From Sulfuritalea sp. (GTDB lineage: Bacteria; Pseudomonadota; Gammaproteobacteria; Burkholderiales; Rhodocyclaceae), in contig JAUSCI010000072.1 in the NCBI GenBank assembly GCA_030651305.1, positions 1-64,000 of the forward strand: a DNA stretch of 64,000 nucleotides. The letters are read 5' to 3'. This document shows, in pieces, positions 1 to 6,019 of this stretch. The notes below the pieces were generated by a model that was given only the letters and a program-made list of their open reading frames with translations, was not told where the DNA came from and ran no database searches. Both the position numbers and the translations under genes were made by a program. Positions within the stretch are counted from its first letter, which is position 1, and each line of letters opens with the position of its first letter.

Positions 1-428
1 CGGAAATCAACCTGCGCGTGCCGGCGCTCTTGACCAACGACTATTGCCCCGACGTGCATGAGCGCCTGACCCTGTACAAGCGCCTGGCCAACTGCGACAG
101 CGACGACGACCTGCGCGACATGCAGGAGGAACTGATCGATCGCTACGGCGAGATGCCGGCGCAGACCCTGGCCCTGATGGAAACCCACCGCCTGCGCCTG
201 GCCGGCCGCGCCCTGGGTCTGGCCAAGCTGGATGCCGGGCCGCAAGCGATCCAGGTGCAGTTCATCAAGAACCCGCCGCTCGACCCGGCCGACATCATCT
301 TCCTGATCCAGTCCGACCGCAGCTTCAAGCTCGCCGGCCCGGACAAGCTCACCTGGCAGAAGCCGACCGCTGCGCTCAAGGAGCGGGTGGCGGCGGTGAA
401 GGAACTCTTCCGCCGTCTCAAGCGCTGA
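1..428 (+). CDS. mfd: Transcription-repair coupling factor Mfd, C-terminal fragment
   Basis: This is the end of Mfd, the ATP-driven DNA translocase that dislodges RNA polymerase stalled at lesions and recruits UvrA. The window opens inside the gene; the reading frame starts at base 3 and runs about 141 residues to the TGA at 426-428. What is visible is the C-terminal TRCF domain, recognisable from EINLRVPALL, then LYKRLA, then ELIDRYGEMP, and a basic end (ELFRRLKR). The helicase motor lies upstream, outside the window. The stop is followed within a few bases by a dispersed repeat and then by an accessory stretch. The call is firm for this family; only the fragment can be judged. Confidence 0.93.
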   Translation, partial: EINLRVPALLTNDYCPDVHERLTLYKRLANCDSDDDLRDMQEELIDRYGEMPAQTLALMETHRLRLAGRALGLAKLDAGPQAIQVQFIKNPPLDPADIIFLIQSDRSFKLAGPDKLTWQKPTAALKERVAAVKELFRRLKR

Positions 429-432
429 GTAG

Positions 433-494
433 AAAAGTTATGTCTGCAGCGAAGCCGGAGACGGGATCCCTTGCGGGCGGCGCTGGCGGGACGG
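433..494 (+). repeat. Dispersed repeat, copy A
   Basis: This sequence begins AAAAGTTATG and continues through GCGAAGC, GGGATCCC and GGCGCTGGCGGGACG. The same blocks in the same order occur inside purL (48424-48468), and a third relative lies upstream of dadA (54615-54664). It starts five bases after the mfd stop. The short self-complementary blocks suggest a REP-like hairpin repeat, but only three copies are visible here. Confidence 0.6.
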
Positions 495-550
495 CGACAG
501 GGATATTGCGAAGCACTGGTTCGCGCCTTCGCCGGGCGAAAAACCAGGGC

Positions 551-820
551 TCAGCCTAGGCGATTGCCCGGTTGTTGCGAAACGGCATCCTCCCGACCCA
601 AGACGACCCCCTCGATGATTTCGCCGGTTTCACCGGACCGGACTTCTTCCTGCTGGCATCCCGCTTCGCCGCCAGCGATGCTGCGAACGCCGCATCTGCC
701 GCTCTTGCAACTGCCCGGGGCAGCGATTTCCACGCCGTCCTGCCCCATGCTCTTCAAAAGGAAATAGATGGCGCCGACAGAGGCAATCAGCAGGGCGATG
801 GCTACAAGTGCAATCAGCAT
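551..820 (-). CDS. Small membrane-anchored protein, function unknown
   Basis: I do not recognise a named family. The 89-residue product opens with one strong hydrophobic helix (about residues 1-22, MLIALVAIALLIASVG) followed by a short linker and a soluble tail. The tail starts with a GSCKSGRCGV segment and carries a third cysteine, so it may be redox-active or bind a metal; that is inference. I chose the ATG at 820 because translation then begins directly at the membrane helix. A TTG at 850 in the same frame would add ten residues. The gene is transcribed towards mfd. It could be a chance frame, but the helix plus the cysteine pair make a real gene more likely than not. Confidence 0.5.
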   Translation of the reverse strand: MLIALVAIALLIASVGAIYFLLKSMGQDGVEIAAPGSCKSGRCGVRSIAGGEAGCQQEEVRSGETGEIIEGVVLGREDAVSQQPGNRLG

Positions 821-1193
821 GGTTCCAGCTCTCGAAATTTGGAACGCCAACTATATCCTACGCAGTGCCTTGTGTCGGGCAGGCTGCTGGCCGGCAAGTA
901 CGATTCAGAAAGCTGGCCGCGAGGTTCGGTTTGTCAGCCTGAACGGGCAATGGCTTGGTTCGGATGAACTACCGCTCCGTGCCCATAAGAGCCGGTGGTG
1001 AAACCCAGGAGCGGCCGTTCGCCGGGAACCCAGAAAATGCGGGAGCTGCCATTCGCTATGCGTAAGTGATATTCTTGACGTGAAGGCGGCTACGCAGCGT
1101 AACCGGTCGGTGAGTTTAAATGACTTAGGGATATGATCCGTGCAGCGAGACTCGCTGAGATCGGTTTTCTGAAGGGCCCACCAAGGAGATTGT
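821..1193. other. Stretch without a gene, containing imperfect repeat copy 1 (976-1131)
   Basis: I see no convincing gene here. Bases 976-1131 form an imperfect direct repeat with 1847-1998: both contain TCCGTGCCCATAA, a GCGGCC[G/A]TTCG block, CATTCGCTATGCG, AAGGCGGC and ATGACTTAGG in the same order. The end of the stretch holds the ribosome binding site of the next gene (AGGAG at 1184-1188). Confidence 0.6.
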
Positions 1194-1685
1194 GTGGAGA
1201 CACTAAGCGGAACTGTGAGCAACTTTGCAACCACCAAATTTGACTATCCGGTCTCAAAAAGCCGGCCAAGAAAGACGGTCTACACCGAGAGATTCGAAAT
1301 CGGTGGCCGGAAGATCCGCTACGAGGCGGCTCAACCGCTGAAAAGCCAGGCGCTCAATGAAGGTGATGAAGTGATGGTTGCAGGCGTGGTTCAAAATGGA
1401 ACCTTTAATGCGCTTGCCTTGAAGAATTTCACCACGGGTGTCGCCAGTCACCAAAGTTTCTTCTTTATGTTCCTTGGTGGGATGCTCTTTTCATCTGCCG
1501 GGATTTTTGTTCTCATTGCATACGGTTCCCAATTCCTTGGTGGCGGTTTGCTCGGCCTAGCCGTTCTCGCGGTGTTCCCCGGCATATTTTTTCTCTTTAG
1601 CGGCGGTTTGCTTTATTTCGGCTACCGAACGGTGCGAGCCGTCATTGCCGTGCGTGCTGGTCCCGTAAGTCGTCTTCATTCGTAA
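1194..1685 (+). CDS. Two-helix membrane protein with N-terminal beta domain, function unknown
   Basis: The product has 163 residues and no family I can name. Residues 1-80 look like a small beta-rich domain of OB type (EGDEVMVAGVVQNG, then LALKNF). Residues about 88-110 and 113-143 are hydrophobic and should form two membrane helices joined by a glycine-rich turn. This layout recalls membrane proteins that pair two helices with an OB-like domain, but the order is reversed from NfeD. The start is a GTG at 1194, chosen because AGGAG at 1184-1188 sits five bases upstream. The gene lies between two imperfect repeat copies (976-1131 and 1847-1998), so gene plus repeat may have moved or been duplicated as a unit. 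Confidence 0.7.
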   Translation: METLSGTVSNFATTKFDYPVSKSRPRKTVYTERFEIGGRKIRYEAAQPLKSQALNEGDEVMVAGVVQNGTFNALALKNFTTGVASHQSFFFMFLGGMLFSSAGIFVLIAYGSQFLGGGLLGLAVLAVFPGIFFLFSGGLLYFGYRTVRAVIAVRAGPVSRLHS

Positions 1686-2015
1686 GCTGCCATTCGCTTC
1701 AACAGGCCATGACTTGCAGCTGGCATTGATCTGCCCGACAGCAATCAGTCTGTAGTACTCATTCAGGCAAGAAAACGGTGAAACCCCACGCCAGCGGCTG
1801 TTCCAGACTGGGAAGAGACACTCAGGTTTCGGCGCTATCGGGCCGGTCCGTGCCCATAACTGCCAGTCGAGGAAAATGGAAGCGGCCATTCGTCAGGAAT
1901 GCTGAAAATTAGGAAGCCGACATTCGCTATGCGCTGGTGGTATTCGTGTCGCCAAGGCGGCAATGAAGCGGTTTCTGTCATTGACGATGACTTAGGAATG
2001 CGAAATCGACATCAA
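1686..2015. other. Stretch without a gene, containing imperfect repeat copy 2 (1847-1998)
   Basis: No gene is supported. Bases 1847-1998 repeat 976-1131 imperfectly. A shorter echo of the same repeat (GCTGCCATTCGC) lies at about 1685-1696, directly after the stop of the 163-residue gene. I looked for integron attC core sites in both copies and found none. Confidence 0.55.
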
Positions 2016-2636
2016 TCATTTGGTGGCAGCAGTTGGGAAACCCGAATACCAGTCCGAATGGTCTCCGTCGTGATTTGGCATGTTGGGTTTTGTAAGGCAA
2101 CCCTTTGGTGGAATGTAGCTATCAATACGTCGCTCCGGATGCTCATGCCACCGGATATTGAATGCCGCCAATTTCGGGAAGAAATACAAGCTGGAATAGG
2201 GTAAGTGATCGTGAATCCACCAAGCCATCGCGCGCCAATCAGCACCATTCGCATAGCAATCTGCAAACCAGGGAATGACTATGCATGCGGTGGCTCCCAT
2301 GTGGCCTTTTGCATCTAGGCGATCCCAAATGTGGGCCGCATAGTTTTTTTCGTTGGAAGCGCAATTGAGTTTGTTTTTGTTGCCGAAATCGTTGATAGCC
2401 GATGATCGGTACGCCGAACGGATGGCGATGCGCCCGAATGTGTCTTGTAGCGGCTCTAGCAACTCCTCACACAGGAGTCGGCCAGCGGTAATCGCCAAAT
2501 CCGGATCGTCCGGAAGATTCGGCATGCCGTACAGGTTGCCGATCTCACTGTAAAGGAACTCCCGAAAATAGAATGTCTTCGAAAGTCGCACCCGACCCAA
2601 GTCTTCCAAGGCCGATACAGAGGTCACTTTTTGCAT
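2016..2636 (-). CDS. M15 peptidase-like protein, conserved hypothetical
   Basis: The 206-residue product resembles the D-Ala-D-Ala metallopeptidase (M15) fold. A LLEPLQ helix is followed by the IRSAYRSSAIN segment, which matches the family's SGYRS element. Then come an AAHIWD stretch, a GHMGATACIVIP segment where the family has HxxGxAxD, and a final IRWHEH where the family has its last zinc histidine. The usual aspartate after GxA is a cysteine here, so zinc binding may differ or be lost. I prefer the ATG at 2636 because GGGAG (2643-2647) sits six bases upstream; an ATG at 2642 would abut it. The gene is 15 bp downstream of the nuclease-like gene, so the two probably form one transcript. A chromosomal peptidase role is not established. 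Confidence 0.65.
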   Translation of the reverse strand: MQKVTSVSALEDLGRVRLSKTFYFREFLYSEIGNLYGMPNLPDDPDLAITAGRLLCEELLEPLQDTFGRIAIRSAYRSSAINDFGNKNKLNCASNEKNYAAHIWDRLDAKGHMGATACIVIPWFADCYANGADWRAMAWWIHDHLPYSSLYFFPKLAAFNIRWHEHPERRIDSYIPPKGCLTKPNMPNHDGDHSDWYSGFPTAATK

Positions 2637-2651
2637 GCCCATCTCCCGCTT

Positions 2652-3695
2652 TCAGGGGTGTGTGGTTGCCATTCCATCTCGGTTGAGGTAAATCAGGCCA
2701 TTGCCCAAGTTTTGGCTCTCGTCGATCAGGGTTTGCACCGATGCCTTGGCTAGTCCCTTGGTTCGGCCGTCGACACCGAGGAACACGGTCTGTAGTCGTG
2801 TTTCGCCACGAGCTTGCTTGGCACGATCACGCCAATCTTTGAGCTTCTTGAGATCGGCGAGGTAATCCTTCATGACTGCATTGTCACTCTTTTTGTTCAT
2901 CGATGAGCCGCCTTTCACTTCGAAGATCGCCTGGATGTGCGCCAGTTTGTGCTGGTCGTTGGACATCGAGACGTTGCCCCTCTTGTAGAGATTGAAACGG
3001 CCATCGAAGTCGGCATCAAACACCACGAGATCCGGACGATCCTGCATCCGGGATCCTGATTTTGCGGCGAACGAGAAGTAGGTTTCCAGAGAAAGCTGGG
3101 ATACACCGAAGTCAGCACTACGAAGGCAATCGTAAAGCAGGGCAGTGATGTTGGCCTCATGCCCACTTACAGACAAGCACTTGCGGGACAGTGCTGCAAG
3201 CTTCGGATTGTTTTGGGCAAAAAGGAATTCGATACCGGCGCGACTGGATGTGTTCGTCGCCTCGGCGATGGGGAACGTAGTCAGCTTTTGTTTGCTATTG
3301 CTAACTTGAAATGTCGCCTCGCCTTGGCAGTAGTAGGCGAAGGCTAATCCATGTTTTGCACATTGTTCGGCCACCAGGGTGACTTTGAGGGGGCTCACGG
3401 CGCGGCCCAGTTCCGGCATGTCAACACAGATGAACCATGATTCGATGCCGCGCGCCACTTCCGGCTTGAGTTTGGCCATATCAGTGCAGTAGCCGCTGGC
3501 ATCGATCGTGTCTTTAAGTGCATTTCGGTCGCCATAGGCTCCGCCCTTGACCTCGATTGTCACCAGTGGTTTCTTATTGGTATCTGAGAAGTCATCCGTC
3601 ATGTCGTTGCCGAACAGTACAAGATCTACTCTATTGTTGCCCAAGGGCTGTTCTCGTGCCAACCGGTTCACGGCAATCGCACACACATGCGTCAT
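2652..3695 (-). CDS. Duplicated PD-(D/E)xK-type nuclease-like protein, probably 5'-truncated
   Basis: The product (347 residues from the ATG at 3695) has two similar halves, each with a restriction-endonuclease-like core. In the first, NRVDLVLFG is followed by VTIEVKGG. In the second, RPDLVVFDADFDGRF is followed by IFEVKGG. D followed by ExK is the PD-(D/E)xK catalytic pattern, so both halves could keep an active site; DNA cleavage is inferred. Reading upstream in frame there is a TAG only two codons before the ATG, and the IS transposase stop lies 15 bp away. The protein begins in mid-domain style (MTHVCAIAVNRLAREQ). I infer that the IS insertion removed the original N-terminus. The gene shares a transcript with the M15-like gene. 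Confidence 0.65.
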   Translation of the reverse strand: MTHVCAIAVNRLAREQPLGNNRVDLVLFGNDMTDDFSDTNKKPLVTIEVKGGAYGDRNALKDTIDASGYCTDMAKLKPEVARGIESWFICVDMPELGRAVSPLKVTLVAEQCAKHGLAFAYYCQGEATFQVSNSKQKLTTFPIAEATNTSSRAGIEFLFAQNNPKLAALSRKCLSVSGHEANITALLYDCLRSADFGVSQLSLETYFSFAAKSGSRMQDRPDLVVFDADFDGRFNLYKRGNVSMSNDQHKLAHIQAIFEVKGGSSMNKKSDNAVMKDYLADLKKLKDWRDRAKQARGETRLQTVFLGVDGRTKGLAKASVQTLIDESQNLGNGLIYLNRDGMATTHP

Positions 3696-3710
3696 GACCT
3701 ACGCCTGAAT

Positions 3711-4832
3711 TCATTGCCGCGGCTGGAGTCCGAGGAGTTCAACGCGGTAGTCCGGGCGGCGGTCGGCGAGTTTGCGGCGACGGCGCAGACTGCGATCAGG
3801 GTGGGTCTTGTCGTTGCGTAAAGCAGAGAGCGCGAATTTGCGGATGGCCGACAGGTTGCGTGCGGCGTGGCCCTTGCGCACGCGACAGTCGTCCTCGCGG
3901 AAAGTCACATCAAGCACCCAGTGCATGGCTTCCACGCCCCAGTGAGCCCGCGCCGCGAGGGCGAACTGCTCAACTGTCTTCACTCCGGCACTGACGATGA
4001 AGTAGCGACGTTCGACGCTGACCTTACCTTTGGTCTCCTGCTCGGACTCGATCATGCCGACGGCGGCCAGCTTCTTCCAGTTCTCGCGCATCGGCTTGTC
4101 CATCCAGGACACGTCGGTGACGAAAGCCGCCCGGCGTGTTTCGAGGCGGCCATGATCCTTCTCGACCCAGACACGTTTTTGCACGTCGATGTTGCGAAAC
4201 TCAAACGCTTCGGCGGTCGCGAAGAACTCGACGATGGCCTGCGACAGGTGCTTCTGGTTGTCCTTCACCGCCAAGACGTAATCGCCGCCTTGGGCAACGA
4301 TTCTCTCAGCAACGTCCGTCTGGCACCCCAGGGCGTCCATGGTGACGATACATCCCTTGAGCACCAGCGTATCCAGCAGCGCCTTGATCGCGACCAGTTC
4401 ATTGCCCTTGCCCGCCGAGCCTTCCTGTCCCAACGACACGCCCAGTTCCGTAGCGTAGGCGCTGACCATGTGCAACGCTGTATTCGGGCCGTCCTTCGAT
4501 CCTCGCACGGTCTTGCCGTCGAACGCTACCACGCCTTCGACGACACCAACGATGCTGGCAATCCACTGCCGAAAGCAGCTTTCGAACACCTTCGCGTCCA
4601 GCACCCGAAACACCTCGCCAAACGTGTCGTGAGAAGGGGTGCCCTTCGCCAGTTCCAGGAAGCTCCTCAGCCAGCCTTCCTCTTCTTCGCACCAGTCCGC
4701 GACATCGACCCAACCATCACAACCACACAGCACCGCGCATATCGCCATCACGATCATTTCCTTCAGATCGTGCCGCACCGCCGGTCCCCGACGGTGATCC
4801 TTTACCTGCGAAAATGCCTCCTGCAACGTCAT
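3711..4832 (-). CDS. ISAs1-family transposase
   Basis: The 373-residue protein is a DDE transposase of the ISAs1 (H-repeat) family. The N-terminus has the DHRRGPAVRHDL segment and the IVMAICAVLCGCDGW helix typical of this family's N-terminal domain. The catalytic core shows VVAFDGKTVRGSKD, VTMDALGCQTDVAE and YVLAVKDNQ, and the last acidic region is HWGVEAMHWVLDVTFREDDCR. Length is normal and the frame is intact, so it is likely functional. The TCA at 3711-3713 is its stop. The element abuts the truncated end of the nuclease-like gene. Transposases of this family are hard to date from sequence alone. Confidence 0.93.
   Translation of the reverse strand: MTLQEAFSQVKDHRRGPAVRHDLKEMIVMAICAVLCGCDGWVDVADWCEEEEGWLRSFLELAKGTPSHDTFGEVFRVLDAKVFESCFRQWIASIVGVVEGVVAFDGKTVRGSKDGPNTALHMVSAYATELGVSLGQEGSAGKGNELVAIKALLDTLVLKGCIVTMDALGCQTDVAERIVAQGGDYVLAVKDNQKHLSQAIVEFFATAEAFEFRNIDVQKRVWVEKDHGRLETRRAAFVTDVSWMDKPMRENWKKLAAVGMIESEQETKGKVSVERRYFIVSAGVKTVEQFALAARAHWGVEAMHWVLDVTFREDDCRVRKGHAARNLSAIRKFALSALRNDKTHPDRSLRRRRKLADRRPDYRVELLGLQPRQ
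3711..4832 (-). mobile_element. Insertion sequence of the ISAs1 family (core only; ends not located)
   Basis: The transposase gene defines the element. I compared the flanks at 3690-3715 and 4833-4930 for terminal inverted repeats and target duplications and could not fix either end. The left end should lie within about 15 bp of the transposase stop, because the neighbouring nuclease frame begins at 3695. Confidence 0.75.
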
Positions 4833-4875
4833 TTTCAGCTCCCGACAAAAATCGAGAGTAGACGCTATTTCGCAC

Positions 4876-4916
4876 CCGTTTACAAGTTAATGTCATATCT
4901 CATTGACTGTAAACGG
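4876..4916. repeat. Inverted repeat upstream of the transposase
   Basis: CCGTTTACA (4876-4884) and TGTAAACGG (4908-4916) are perfect inverted copies separated by 23 bp of AT-rich sequence. They lie upstream of the transposase start and about 105 bp upstream of the DHH gene. They could be part of the IS end, a regulator site, or a weak hairpin; the sequence does not decide. Confidence 0.4.
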
Positions 4917-5020
4917 CTTTTCGAAGGGGTTTACGATGTTTGCGTAAGCGATTGCCGTGGGCATCCTCACGAGTCTGGAATACAATCCTGTTTTTAGCCG
5001 AGTTTTCCGGGGGTAGGGAC

Positions 5021-5953
5021 ATGTCAGACAAGAAATATCGTCTCGTGACACGCAGCGATTTCGACGGTCTGGCCTGCGCCGTACTGCTCAACGAACTCAA
5101 GATGATCGGCGAAATCAAGTTCGTCCATCCGAAGGACATGCAGGACGGCAAGATCGAGATTTCCGAAAACGACATCACCACCAATCTGCCCTTTGTCCCC
5201 GGCGTGCATCTGGCCTTCGATCATCACCTCTCGGAGACCTTCCGCAGCCCCGGCGAACGCCCCAATCACATCATCTGGCCGGACGCGCCGTCCGCCGCGC
5301 GCGTGGTGTTCGAGCACTACGGCGGCAAGAACTGTTTTCCCGCCTCCTTCGCCGCGATGATGGCTGCCGTCGACAAGAGCGACTCGGCCAATTTCACGCG
5401 CGAGGAAATCCTCGAACCGAAAGACTGGGTGCTGCTCAACTACCTGATGGATTCGCGCACCGGGCTCGGCCGCTTCCGCGAGTTCCGCGTCAGCAACTAC
5501 CAGCTCATGATGGATCTGATCGCCTACTGCGGCACCCACGGCATCGACGAAATCCTGGCCTTGCCGGACGTCAAGGAACGTGTCGATCTCTACTTCGAGC
5601 ATGTCGAAATCGGCAAGGAACAGATCAGGCGCTGCACCAGGGTATACAACAACCTCGCGGTACTCGACCTGCGCCGCGAGCCGATCATCTTTGCCGTCAA
5701 TCGCTTCATGATTTATGCGCTGTTTCCGGAGGTCAATATCTCCATCCATGTCCTGTGGGGCGTGCAGCAGCAGAACACGGTATTCGCCGTCGGCAAGTCG
5801 ATCCTGAATCGCACGTCGAACACCAACATCGGCGAGTTGATGCTGTTCTACGGCGGTGGCGGGCACGAAAATGCCGGTACCTGCCAGATCGTCAACGACA
5901 GGGCGGATATCGTGCTTAACGAGTTGATCACCGCCATCAACGACGATGGCTGA
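5021..5953 (+). CDS. DHH/DHHA1-family phosphoesterase
   Basis: The 310-residue protein belongs to the DHH superfamily of manganese-dependent phosphoesterases, which includes exopolyphosphatases, nanoRNases and cyclic di-AMP phosphodiesterases. Residues near the start give SDFDGLACA, the first metal-binding aspartate pair. HLAFDHHLSE near residue 70 is the DHH motif, and YGGGGHENAGTCQI near residue 280 is the DHHA1 glycine-rich substrate loop. The start ATG at 5021 follows a purine-rich GGGGTAGGG. The gene is read in the same direction as the MBL-hemerythrin fusion 66 bp downstream. I cannot tell the substrate: polyphosphate, short oligonucleotides and cyclic dinucleotides are all possible for the family. 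Confidence 0.85.
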   Translation: MSDKKYRLVTRSDFDGLACAVLLNELKMIGEIKFVHPKDMQDGKIEISENDITTNLPFVPGVHLAFDHHLSETFRSPGERPNHIIWPDAPSAARVVFEHYGGKNCFPASFAAMMAAVDKSDSANFTREEILEPKDWVLLNYLMDSRTGLGRFREFRVSNYQLMMDLIAYCGTHGIDEILALPDVKERVDLYFEHVEIGKEQIRRCTRVYNNLAVLDLRREPIIFAVNRFMIYALFPEVNISIHVLWGVQQQNTVFAVGKSILNRTSNTNIGELMLFYGGGGHENAGTCQIVNDRADIVLNELITAINDDG

Positions 5954-6019
5954 AATTCCAGCGGCATTCGGCACTGCGCATTCGGAGCCTGTTCTGGATG
6001 GTATTTTGGAGCAGGGCGA

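Noticed and set aside
976-1998. Integron attC sites around the 163-residue gene
   Set aside because: Neither repeat copy shows GTTRRRY/RYYYAAC core pairs, and no integrase is present.
3690-4930. Terminal inverted repeats and target duplication of the IS
   Set aside because: I compared both flanks and found only a weak 9 of 14 match, too poor to claim ends.
3867-4997. A plus-strand 376-residue frame opposite the transposase
   Set aside because: The minus-strand frame is a full ISAs1 transposase; this is its shadow.
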